Shown: positions 14,143-21,253, numbered from the stretch's first letter. The stretch: 21,253 bases of DNA from JANLTP01 sp031363055 (GCA_031363055.1 JANLTP010000151.1:1-21253); one strand, 5' to 3'. Numbers and translations: made by a program. Notes: a model not told the origin generated them from the sequence alone.

Positions 14143-15531
14143 ATGAATACGCTGACCATCTCGATCGCTCTGTTGGCCCTGGTTGCCCTGTTGGCCGTTG
14201 CGGTCCATAGTGCCTGGCAAAGTTATAGCGGACATCGTCTCCGCAAGGCCGGGTCGAATGCAACCGATTCAGACGACGCCGGCGCAATCGCAAACGGTTC
14301 TGGTATGTCGCAAAAGCGGCTGCGTTCGGAACCGAGTCTGGACACCGTGCTGGCGCAAGACTCGGCAACTGATGCTATCACCGATCTGAATGATGCCCTG
14401 ATCGCGCAAGAATATTCGCTGCCAGCGGACGATCACGTCGCGCCGCGACAGCCGCTATTGGCCGCGCAGAATCAGGCCGCAGCGTTCGAGTTCGAGTCGG
14501 CGCCGGTCTCGGAGGATACTTTGGTTGGCGTCAATTCGACCGCTGCAAGCTCCGCTTCGGTAAGTTCCGCTTTAATAAGTGCGGCGTTGGCAAGTTCGGC
14601 TGCAGTAAATCCGGCGTTGGCGGGTTCGGCTTTGTTAAATTCAACACCGACAGATCCTGCTGCGCTCATTGAAGCGGGTTCAGACACGGCGCCGATCAAG
14701 CTCGTGGTCAAGGCTGGGCCGGCGGCCTCGCATCTGGACGAGCGTGTGGATTGCATCGTCGAGTTCGCGCTTGAATTGCCCGTTTCAGGGCAACGATTGC
14801 TGCATGCGACCCAGACCATTCGCCGTTTTGGATCGAAGGCAGCCGGGTTTGACGGCATGATCAGTACCGACGGTGCGACGACTGATTCTGCTAGTCCGGC
14901 ACCGCCTTGGCAACTGCTTGATCCCGCCTACTTTTATCGTTCATTTCGAATGGGCGTGCTGTTGGCGAATCGCCACGGCGCTCTGAATGCGATGGAGTTC
15001 GCCGAGTTTGCCGATACTGCCAGCAAGCTCGCGGCACACTTCAGCGCGCTCGCCGTGATTCCCGATATGACTCGAACGCTTGAGTATGCCCGCCAACTGG
15101 ATGCCGAATGCATCAAACTCGATGCGCAACTCGGCCTCAATATCGATTGCGCGAGCGCACTCAACCTATCCGAGTTAACTCGGATCGCCCGTGAACAAGG
15201 TCTGATTGAGCGCGGTTCGCATCGATACGCCCGAATCGGTCGCCAGGACGAATTGCTGTTCACCCTCTCGCCTGCCGATTCGGCGAATCGATTGACCTTG
15301 CTGCTCGATGTGCCGCGTGCACCGATCGATCAGCAGCCTTGGGCTGCCTTGCTCAGTTGTGCGCACGAAACCATGACCGGATTGCGAGGACATCTGGTTG
15401 ATGACGCCGGTCGACCGCTGAATACGCGCAATCTTGATTCGCTGTCGGCGGAGCTGGCGCAACGTTATGCGATGCTTGATCAGAGCGGCTTCAAAGCGGG
15501 CTCAGCACTGGCCATGCGAGTCTTCAACTGA
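14143..15531 (+). CDS. zipA: Cell division protein ZipA
   Basis: ZipA anchors FtsZ to the inner membrane during Z-ring assembly. The 462-residue protein has an N-terminal membrane helix (about residues 4-25, MNTLTISIALLALVALLAVA) with a basic stretch after it, a long low-complexity linker (about 38-195), and a C-terminal FtsZ-binding domain (about 200-460) ending near LVDDAGRPL and FKAGSALAMRVFN. E. coli ZipA has 328 residues; both linker and C-domain are longer here. The linker includes seven tandem pentapeptides (residues 135-169) from a 15-bp DNA repeat. No strong Shine-Dalgarno is seen before ATG 14143. Position between smc and ligA is the usual one in related gammaproteobacteria and supports the call, since ZipA sequences diverge strongly. 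Confidence 0.85.
   Translation: MNTLTISIALLALVALLAVAVHSAWQSYSGHRLRKAGSNATDSDDAGAIANGSGMSQKRLRSEPSLDTVLAQDSATDAITDLNDALIAQEYSLPADDHVAPRQPLLAAQNQAAAFEFESAPVSEDTLVGVNSTAASSASVSSALISAALASSAAVNPALAGSALLNSTPTDPAALIEAGSDTAPIKLVVKAGPAASHLDERVDCIVEFALELPVSGQRLLHATQTIRRFGSKAAGFDGMISTDGATTDSASPAPPWQLLDPAYFYRSFRMGVLLANRHGALNAMEFAEFADTASKLAAHFSALAVIPDMTRTLEYARQLDAECIKLDAQLGLNIDCASALNLSELTRIAREQGLIERGSHRYARIGRQDELLFTLSPADSANRLTLLLDVPRAPIDQQPWAALLSCAHETMTGLRGHLVDDAGRPLNTRNLDSLSAELAQRYAMLDQSGFKAGSALAMRVFN
14545..14649 (+). repeat. 15-bp tandem repeat in the zipA linker (7 degenerate units)
   Basis: Seven consecutive 15-base units lie in frame: GCAAGCTCCGCTTCG, GTAAGTTCCGCTTTA, ATAAGTGCGGCGTTG, GCAAGTTCGGCTGCA, GTAAATCCGGCGTTG, GCGGGTTCGGCTTTG and TTAAATTCAACACCG. 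They encode ASSAS, VSSAL, ISAAL, ASSAA, VNPAL, AGSAL and LNSTP, roughly [A/V/I]-[S/N]-[S/A/P]-A-[L/A]. Because the unit is a multiple of three, copy-number change would alter linker length without a frameshift. Confidence 0.85.
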
Positions 15532-15566
15532 GTGCACTGGCGGGCGCAAAAGCCGAAGTACACGCC

Positions 15567-17771
15567 TTGCGCGCCCGCCTCGAGCGCTATTCGGTTGAGT
15601 ATTACGTTCAGGACGCGCCAAGCTTGCCTGACACCGAATATGACCAGCTCTTCAGAAGGCTTCAGGAACTGGAGGCCCAGTGGCCGGCGTTGATTGACCC
15701 CACGTCAGTCACCCAAAGGGTCGGCGCCAAGCCAGCGAAATCATTTGCGTCGGTTGCGCATCAGCAGCCAATGCTGTCCTTGAATAATGCCTTCACTGAC
15801 GAAGACGTTCTGAGTTTCGATCGACGGATTCGCGAAATGCTCGAGCCTGCGTTGGTGAGTCAGAATCAATCTGCGCTGCAAGTCGAATATTGTGCGGAAC
15901 TCAAATTTGACGGTCTTGCGGTCAACTTGCGCTACGAGAACGGCGAGTTTGTACAAGCGGCAACCCGTGGCGACGGCGCCCAGGGCGAGGATGTCAGCAT
16001 CAACATCCGTACCGTCAAGGCGATTCCCTTGCGACTGCTGAATCGATCGAGTGAGTCTGGCGATACAACCGCTGACGCAGCGGTGCACTGGCCGGAATCG
16101 GTCGAGATTCGCGGCGAGGTTCTGATGTATAAAAAGGATTTCCAGGCCTTGAATGAACGGCAACGGGCGGCGAACGAGAAAGAGTTCGTCAATCCGCGTA
16201 ACGCCGCTGCAGGCAGTCTTCGCCAACTCGACCCTGCCGTCACAGTGAGCCGTCCGTTGCGCTTTTTTGCCTATGGCATCGGACGCTGGAGTTCGACACA
16301 AATCGAAGAGCCGACCCAGCACGCTGCGCTGCTCGATTGGCTGGCTCGCTCGGGCTTTCCAGTCAGTCCCCTGCGTCGTACCTTGCTGGGAGCACAGCAG
16401 CTTCTGGACTTTTATCGAGAGGCCAATCAGCAACGTGCGCAATTGCCGTTTGATATTGATGGTGTCGTCTACAAAGTCAACCAGCGATCCTGGCATGATC
16501 TGCTGGGCTATGTTGCTCGGGCGCCGCGTTTCGCGGTGGCACACAAGTTTCCCCCAGAAGAGGCGCTCACCGAACTTCTCGCCATTGACATACAGGTCGG
16601 CAGGACGGGCGCACTGACTCCTGTCGCTCGACTCAAGCCAGTCTTTGTCGGTGGTACGACCGTGAGTAATGCCACGCTGCACAATGAGGATGAGATTCGG
16701 AGCAAGGACATTCGGGTCGGCGATACGGTCATCGTGCGACGCGCCGGTGATGTGATTCCTGAAGTGGTGCAGGCCATTCTCGAGCGGCGCCCCGAGGGCG
16801 CAGCGGTGTTCGAGCTGCCGCGCCGTTGCCCGGTCTGCGGCTCGAGCGTTCTGCGGCAAGCCGATGAAGCGATTTCGCGTTGTATGGGCGGCCTGTTCTG
16901 CAAGGCGCAGCGCAAGCAGGCGTTGGTGCATTTTGCCAGTCGACGCGCGATGGACATAGAGGGCATGGGTGAAAAGCTGGTCGATCGTCTGGTTGAACTG
17001 GAATGGCTGAAGACACCGGCTGACCTTTATCGATTGGACGAAGCTCGCCTGGCCGATCTCGATCGTTTCGGCGAGAAATCGGCGAAAAATCTGCTCGCTG
17101 CAATTGAACTCTCCAAAAGCCGCTCGTTGGCACGGCTGATATTCGGTCTGGGCATTCGACATGTCGGTGAGGAGGTCGCACGGCAGTTGGCTCGGGAGTA
17201 CGGTTCAATGGCGAACCTGATCGCCGAGGATTGGGCCGAGCGGCAGCGGCTCAAGCAGGTCATCGTCAAGGACAATCTACGTCGGCGCAAGGAGAGTAAT
17301 GTCGCGCTGCCTGAGGTTCCGCTGCCTGATTCCGCGCTGTTTGCGGTTCCACTATTGGGCATTGGCCCTGAAATCACCGAGAGCCTCGCACATTTTTTTG
17401 CTGAACCCAGCAACCAGGCGGTACTGGAGGATCTCGAGGCACTGGGCGTGAATTTACCGTCGCAGCAGGTGGCTGCGTCGATCCATCCGGCCAACCCGTC
17501 GAGTGCGCAATCAACCGTGCAGACGACTTCGTTGCATGGTCTGGCAGGCAAGACGTTTGTGTTGACCGGAACCTTGCCAACGCTCGGACGCGATGAAGCT
17601 GCCGATCGGCTGCGTCGAGTCGGCGCCAACGTGACCGGTTCAGTCTCCCGCAAAACCGACTATGTGGTGGCCGGTGAGGCCGCCGGCAGCAAGCTCGAGC
17701 GTGCGCAGGCGCTCGGCATTCAAATTATCGATGAAGACACGCTGCTACGGCTGCTGGGCGAAGTCACTTAA
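15567..17771 (+). CDS. ligA: NAD-dependent DNA ligase LigA
   Basis: LigA seals nicks in duplex DNA in replication and repair using NAD+. The adenylation domain has the nucleophile Lys113 in ELKFDGLAVN; next come the OB-fold (about 325-405), a zinc finger with Cys421, 424, 439 and 445 (C-X2-C-X14-C-X5-C), helix-hairpin-helix repeats (about 455-620) and a C-terminal BRCT domain (about 657-734). With the TTG at 15567 it is 734 residues (E. coli 671). The extra length is mainly a charged insert at about 556-592 in the last HhH region. No ATG or GTG lies in frame before the conserved N-terminus; about 10 family residues upstream of TTG are encoded (reading SALAGAKAEVHA), so initiation at CTG 15537 or CTG 15528, the latter overlapping the zipA TGA, is possible. 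It is coupled to zipA. Confidence 0.95.
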   Translation: MRARLERYSVEYYVQDAPSLPDTEYDQLFRRLQELEAQWPALIDPTSVTQRVGAKPAKSFASVAHQQPMLSLNNAFTDEDVLSFDRRIREMLEPALVSQNQSALQVEYCAELKFDGLAVNLRYENGEFVQAATRGDGAQGEDVSINIRTVKAIPLRLLNRSSESGDTTADAAVHWPESVEIRGEVLMYKKDFQALNERQRAANEKEFVNPRNAAAGSLRQLDPAVTVSRPLRFFAYGIGRWSSTQIEEPTQHAALLDWLARSGFPVSPLRRTLLGAQQLLDFYREANQQRAQLPFDIDGVVYKVNQRSWHDLLGYVARAPRFAVAHKFPPEEALTELLAIDIQVGRTGALTPVARLKPVFVGGTTVSNATLHNEDEIRSKDIRVGDTVIVRRAGDVIPEVVQAILERRPEGAAVFELPRRCPVCGSSVLRQADEAISRCMGGLFCKAQRKQALVHFASRRAMDIEGMGEKLVDRLVELEWLKTPADLYRLDEARLADLDRFGEKSAKNLLAAIELSKSRSLARLIFGLGIRHVGEEVARQLAREYGSMANLIAEDWAERQRLKQVIVKDNLRRRKESNVALPEVPLPDSALFAVPLLGIGPEITESLAHFFAEPSNQAVLEDLEALGVNLPSQQVAASIHPANPSSAQSTVQTTSLHGLAGKTFVLTGTLPTLGRDEAADRLRRVGANVTGSVSRKTDYVVAGEAAGSKLERAQALGIQIIDEDTLLRLLGEVT

Positions 17772-17791
17772 CCTTTTGTGCAGGAACCTTC

Positions 17792-18544
17792 ATGTTTGCA
17801 ATTATCGGTGGCAGTGGACTCAAGAAACTGGCGGTGCTGCAGAGTCCGCGGCGCGAAGTGATTCGTACACCTTACGGTGATCCGTCGGGACCTCTGACGT
17901 TTGGCATTCTGGAGGGCGTTGAAATCGTCTTCCTGGCACGGCACGGCTACGGTCACACGATCGCACCGCATGAAATCAACTATCGTGCCAACATATGGGC
18001 GCTTCGACAAGCCGGCGCCAAGCATGTGCTGTCGGTAGCAACCGTCGGTGGCATCAGCGCGAATATGGCGCCGGGGGCTTTGGCCGTACCGAACCAGATC
18101 ATCGATTACACCCACGGCAGACGCAACACCTTCTTTGAAGGCGCCGATCAACCGGTCGTTCACGTCGACTTTACCGAACCTTATGACGAGGTCCTGCGCC
18201 AGTGTTTGATTGCGGCAGCCGCTCGGGTCAAGATTCCAGTCGCTTCGAATGGAACCTACGGTTGCACGCAGGGGCCCAGACTCGAGAGCGCGGCTGAAAT
18301 CATTCGCCTGGAGCGCGATGGTTGTGATGTGGTCGGTATGACCGGCATGCCCGAAGCATCGCTGGCGCGCGAGCTCGAGTTGCCGTACGCGGTGTTGACG
18401 GTGGTCGCGAATCACGCCGCCGGCAAAGGCGATAACAAAAAGGCTATTGATCTGGACGCAATCGGCGCAGTGCTGGATGCCGCCATGGCGCAAGCAGTTA
18501 GGGTCGTCGCGGCCGCTGTTTCAAGCCTGCAAAACCGCCAGTAG
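17792..18544 (+). CDS. S-methyl-5'-thioinosine phosphorylase (MTAP/PNP family)
   Basis: Trimeric purine nucleoside phosphorylase fold, 250 residues. The phosphate loop GGSG (6-9), ARHGYGH (49-55), NYRANIWAL (63-71), GTYGCTQGPRLE (154-165) and GMTGMPEA (182-189) are all present. The overall pattern closely resembles the Pseudomonas aeruginosa enzyme that cleaves 5'-methylthioinosine to hypoxanthine and methylthioribose-1-phosphate, salvaging the by-product of polyamine and quorum-signal synthesis. Asn207 in VANHAAGKG occupies the base-recognition position, where 6-oxopurine enzymes carry Asn and methylthioadenosine enzymes carry Asp; this favours methylthioinosine over methylthioadenosine. AGGA lies 8 bases before ATG 17792, 20 bp after ligA. 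Its 3' end overlaps the convergent glnD by 24 bp. Confidence 0.88.
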   Translation: MFAIIGGSGLKKLAVLQSPRREVIRTPYGDPSGPLTFGILEGVEIVFLARHGYGHTIAPHEINYRANIWALRQAGAKHVLSVATVGGISANMAPGALAVPNQIIDYTHGRRNTFFEGADQPVVHVDFTEPYDEVLRQCLIAAAARVKIPVASNGTYGCTQGPRLESAAEIIRLERDGCDVVGMTGMPEASLARELELPYAVLTVVANHAAGKGDNKKAIDLDAIGAVLDAAMAQAVRVVAAAVSSLQNRQ

Positions 18545-21088
18545 ATCACTTTCCAGCAGCAACTGTTGACGCAGATTGGTCAGTGAAGGTCCGTCAACCA
18601 CAAATAGATCCTCGACCCGTTCGCCGAGCGTTGTGACTCGGGCATTGAACAGATTGATTCCGTGCTGACTCAAGACTCTCGAAATACTGTAGAGCAGGCC
18701 GGTTCTGTCGTTGGCCGTGACCGACAGTAGAAAATGCTCGCCTCGAGTGTCCGAACGCAGATCGACTTTCGGTTGAATCGGAAAATAGCGTGAGCGCCGT
18801 GAAATTCGACCCTTGACCGGGTTGGCCAGCACGAGACGCTCGCTGAGCGCCTGGGTCAGCTCCGCCTCGACCAGTTGCAGCCAATCGCGATGGTTACCGG
18901 TGCCGATCGGATTGACCACCAGATAGCTGTCCAGTGCGTAGCCGCGCTTGGTGGTGTGAATCTTGGCATCCAGTACCGACACGCTCTTGCGATCGAAGTA
19001 TCCGCAGGTACGGGCGAAAAGATCCTCCTGATCGGGCTGGTAGACGACGACGTGAAATCCCTCGCCAATCGCGGCCAGACGACAACGCACGATCGGCTTT
19101 TCGGTCTGGGTGTGGGTGTACAGGACGCGTGTATGCCACGCAATATCCTGCGGGTCATTACGCAGGAAATAGCCGATGTCGAGCGTATTCCAGAAATCGG
19201 CGTAACTGCTTTCACTGAGGCCGTACAGATTCAGGATACGGATCGCCTCCGAACGATGCGAGTCTTGCCGATTCGGTTGCTCGCCGCCGGTCAACCGCGC
19301 ATGGGTGGCGCGAAACAGATCCTCGAGCAACTTGCCCTTCCAGGCGTTCCAGACCTTGGGGCTGGTGCCGCGAATATCGGCAACGGTCAGCAGATACAAC
19401 GCAGTCAGCCGCTGCTCGTCGCCAACCAACTGTGCAAATCGATCGATCACGGACGCATCGCTCAGATCCTGCTTCTGCGCAAACGACGACATCGACAGAT
19501 GATGCTCGACCAGAAACTCGGCCGTTGCCGTGTCTTCGGGCGAAACTTGATGATCGCGACAAAACTTGTGGACATCAGCGCGCCCGAGTTGTGAATGATC
19601 ACCACCGCGTCCCTTGGCAATGTCATGAAAAAGTGCGGCCAGATAGAGCAACCAGTGCTTCTCGTAACCGGCGATCAGTTGACTGCAAAAGGGAAACTCG
19701 TGGGCATGGTCGCTGATAGTGAATCGACGGACATTGCGAACCACGGTGAGAATATGTTGATCAACGGTAAAGACATGAAACAGATCATGTTGCATGCGAC
19801 CGACAATACGTCTGAACACCGGCAGATAGCGCCCGAGGATTGACCACTGGTTCATCCGGCGCAAGGCGTGGGTGATGCCGCGTGGTTGCTTGAGCAATTC
19901 CATGAATAACTGGCGGTTGCGCGAGTCGCGCCGAAATCGGCCATCGATCAGGTCGCGCGAGTTCCATAGCGCGCGCAAAGTGCGGGCCGTCATCGAGGTC
20001 AACTCCGAGTGCTTTTGCATGACGATAAACGCACGCAGGATCGACGATGGATCGCGCTCGAACACACCCGGATCAACCAGATCAAGCTGACCCTGACGAT
20101 TCTGAAACTCGCAATCAATCGGCTCTGGCTCGAAGCCTTCCTGGCCGAGCAGGGCGCTTTCCAGGTTCTGCAGGGCGATCGTACTGACCTGCGAAACTGC
20201 CTTGGCCGCCAAAAAATAGCGTTGCATCAGTTCTTCTGAGGCCTGTCGGCTATTTTGGCGCTCGATGCCGATTTTCTGCGCTGCCTGCGTCTGCAGATCA
20301 AACACCAGTCGGTCATCACGTCGTTTGGCACAAATGTGCAGCGCCGCGCGAATTCGCTTGATGACGCTTTCACTGCGCCGGGCCGCGCGCGCTTCGTTGC
20401 TGGTCAGCATGCCGCTGCGCGTCAGCTCCTTCCAGGAATGGCCGTAACCGGCGGCCAGCGCGGTCCAGCGAATGACATGCAGATCACGCAATCCGCCCGG
20501 ACTTTCCTTGGTATTGGGCTCGAGGCTGTACGGCGTATCCTCATATTTGGCATGACGTTGTTGCAACTCGAGCATCTTGCCCTGGAAGAATTCCTTCCGG
20601 TCGAGCTGTGTCGCCAACTGCCTTTTCAGGCTCACAAACATGCGTCGGCTGCCGGTCAGCGGCCGCATTTCGAGCAGACTGGTCTGCACAGTCAGATCGC
20701 GCGCCGACTCGCCCAGGCATTCCTCGATACTGCGTACGCTGTGACCGATTTCCAGGCCGAGATCCCAACACGCGCCGACAAATGCCTCGAGATCCGAAGA
20801 CAGCTCAGTTCGCGTCGGCTCGTCGATGATGATCAGCAAATCGACATCCGAGTGCGGAAACAACTCGCCGCGACCATAGCCACCGACGGCGATCAGTGCG
20901 GCCCTGCGATCGAAGCCATGGGTGCGCCAAAGCGAGCGCAGCAATTGATCGGTGGCACTACTAAGCTTGCGCAACAGGACATCGGCGTCGAGATCAGCCT
21001 CGAATCCCGCGATCGCTGCCGCGCGTTGTTCGGCGTAGGTCGTGCGGGCGCCGGACTGCGGCTTCACGGCCACCAGCACAGCGTCCAT
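18521..21088 (-). CDS. glnD: Bifunctional [protein-PII] uridylyltransferase/uridylyl-removing enzyme GlnD
   Basis: GlnD senses glutamine and adds or removes UMP on PII proteins (GlnB/GlnK), setting glutamine synthetase activity and NtrBC signalling. Domains in order over 855 residues (E. coli 890): nucleotidyltransferase with GGYGRGELFPHSDVDLL (metal ligands Asp81 and Asp83), the PII-UTase helical region containing NTKESPGGLRDLH near 192-204, an HD phosphohydrolase domain with FHDIAKGRGGDHS at 487-499 for UMP removal, and two C-terminal ACT domains (about 665-750 and 780-855) that bind glutamine. Both catalytic sites look intact. ATG 21088 is chosen; a TTG at 21097 would add three residues, and neither has a clear Shine-Dalgarno. 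In relatives map lies upstream, whereas here a transposase-like gene starts 123 bp away. The 3' end overlaps the phosphorylase gene. Confidence 0.96.
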   Translation of the reverse strand: MDAVLVAVKPQSGARTTYAEQRAAAIAGFEADLDADVLLRKLSSATDQLLRSLWRTHGFDRRAALIAVGGYGRGELFPHSDVDLLIIIDEPTRTELSSDLEAFVGACWDLGLEIGHSVRSIEECLGESARDLTVQTSLLEMRPLTGSRRMFVSLKRQLATQLDRKEFFQGKMLELQQRHAKYEDTPYSLEPNTKESPGGLRDLHVIRWTALAAGYGHSWKELTRSGMLTSNEARAARRSESVIKRIRAALHICAKRRDDRLVFDLQTQAAQKIGIERQNSRQASEELMQRYFLAAKAVSQVSTIALQNLESALLGQEGFEPEPIDCEFQNRQGQLDLVDPGVFERDPSSILRAFIVMQKHSELTSMTARTLRALWNSRDLIDGRFRRDSRNRQLFMELLKQPRGITHALRRMNQWSILGRYLPVFRRIVGRMQHDLFHVFTVDQHILTVVRNVRRFTISDHAHEFPFCSQLIAGYEKHWLLYLAALFHDIAKGRGGDHSQLGRADVHKFCRDHQVSPEDTATAEFLVEHHLSMSSFAQKQDLSDASVIDRFAQLVGDEQRLTALYLLTVADIRGTSPKVWNAWKGKLLEDLFRATHARLTGGEQPNRQDSHRSEAIRILNLYGLSESSYADFWNTLDIGYFLRNDPQDIAWHTRVLYTHTQTEKPIVRCRLAAIGEGFHVVVYQPDQEDLFARTCGYFDRKSVSVLDAKIHTTKRGYALDSYLVVNPIGTGNHRDWLQLVEAELTQALSERLVLANPVKGRISRRSRYFPIQPKVDLRSDTRGEHFLLSVTANDRTGLLYSISRVLSQHGINLFNARVTTLGERVEDLFVVDGPSLTNLRQQLLLESDLLAVLQA

Positions 21089-21131
21089 GGTGGGCAATCA
21101 GCGTGAAACACTACACTAGGAGTTTGTCGGA

Positions 21132-21153
21132 GTATCGCAGTTTCGCTGCGTAC
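21132..21153. other. Hairpin between glnD and the transposase-like gene
   Basis: GTA at 21132-21134 pairs with TAC at 21151-21153 and CGCAG at 21136-21140 with CTGCG at 21146-21150, with one bulged T (21135) and loop TTTCG. There is no T-run on either side, so it is not an intrinsic terminator. It could be part of the IS end or a leader structure for either divergent gene. Confidence 0.6.
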
Positions 21154-21211
21154 TTCGGATCGAGTTCGATAAAATTGTGCTGTTATTTGACGTCATGGGT
21201 TGAGGTCTCCG

Positions 21212-21253
21212 ATGAGCAGATTTGTGCAGGTTGATCGAGACACGGCGTATCTG
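21212..21253 (+). CDS. N-terminal fragment of a probable IS transposase (IS1182-like)
   Basis: ATG at 21212 has GAGG about 8 bases upstream and opens 14 codons, MSRFVQVDRDTAYL, that run off the window end. This opening resembles, from memory, the N-terminus of IS1182-type DDE transposases (MSRF-x-x-x-DRDTAYLLPPS...). The stretch is too short for certainty; the resemblance and the replacement of the gene usually found upstream of glnD are the only support. Whether the transposase is complete or active cannot be told. Confidence 0.45.
   Translation, partial: MSRFVQVDRDTAYL

Larger units (their letters stand above)
21117..21253 (+). mobile_element. Probable left end of an insertion sequence (cut by window edge)
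   Basis: The sequence from about TAGGAGTTTGTCGGAG (21117-21132) to the window end precedes a transposase-like start. It contains a hairpin at 21132-21153: GTA, a bulged T, CGCAG, loop TTTCG, CTGCG, TAC (8 paired bases). The true terminal inverted repeat and the target duplication cannot be checked because the right end is missing, so the left limit given is a guess. Confidence 0.35.

Noticed and set aside
14545..14649. CRISPR-like array in zipA
   Set aside because: The units are 15 bp, directly contiguous, coding and in frame, with no spacers; it is a protein-coding tandem repeat.
15741..17162. Open reading frame of 473 codons on the minus strand, antisense to ligA
   Set aside because: It lies entirely inside a clear ligA gene with intact domains; its protein is rich in Arg, Gln and Cys with no recognisable motif, as expected for a shadow of GC-biased codons.
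20255..21106. Open frame of 283 codons on the plus strand, antisense to glnD
   Set aside because: It lies opposite the well-conserved nucleotidyltransferase part of GlnD, has no family features, and ends where glnD begins.

Overview
The window reads as chromosomal core sequence from a moderately GC-rich gammaproteobacterium, most like the Xanthomonadales/Lysobacterales. This rests on gene content and protein style, not on a database search: a hupB / tRNA-Val / tRNA-Asp / ppiD block, an smc-zipA-ligA block, DapC/DapD/YffB/GlnD close together as in pseudomonads and xanthomonads, a LigA with an extra charged insert, and a ZipA of the long-linker type. Almost every gene is a recognisable housekeeping gene, and I see no defence island, CRISPR array, prophage or rRNA. 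The only accessory DNA is at the extreme right edge, where a transposase-like gene begins.

Layout. 1-2659 (+): hupB (HU-beta), then tRNA-Val(TAC) and tRNA-Asp(GTC), apparently driven by an extended -10 promoter inside the 3' end of hupB and closed by a strong intrinsic terminator, then ppiD (inner-membrane periplasmic chaperone). 2677-3738 (-): mnmH/selU, the tRNA 2-selenouridine synthase, convergent with ppiD. 3783-4220 (+): a DUF1178 protein, divergent from mnmH. 4228-10455 (-): a long run of same-strand genes, in transcription order queF, dapC, dapD, pilU, yffB (ArsC/Spx-like), prmB and an ACAD10/11-type phosphotransferase; gaps are small (8 to 64 bp, with one overlap), so one or a few operons are likely. 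10616-18544 (+): smc, zipA, ligA and an S-methyl-5'-thioinosine phosphorylase gene. 18521-21088 (-): glnD, whose 3' end overlaps the phosphorylase gene. 21212-end (+): the first 14 codons of a probable IS transposase.

How the genes fit together. Chromosome organisation and division are represented by HU, SMC, ZipA and LigA. Lysine and peptidoglycan precursor synthesis is represented by two consecutive steps of the succinylase diaminopimelate branch (DapD, DapC), and nitrogen status sensing by GlnD. tRNA wobble-base modification appears twice: QueF (queuosine precursor; tRNA-Asp is a queuosine acceptor and its gene is also here) and MnmH (2-selenouridine). Translation termination is represented by PrmB, envelope protein folding by PpiD, and type IV pilus retraction by a PilU that stands apart from any pilT in view.

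The best leads are modest: a 15-bp in-frame tandem repeat in the zipA linker; an IS-like element with a stable hairpin directly upstream of glnD; a ligA with no ATG or GTG start; tRNA-like words and a hairpin between the two tRNA genes; and a phosphorylase with a 6-oxopurine-type active-site Asn. I did not find a convincing previously undescribed multi-gene system.
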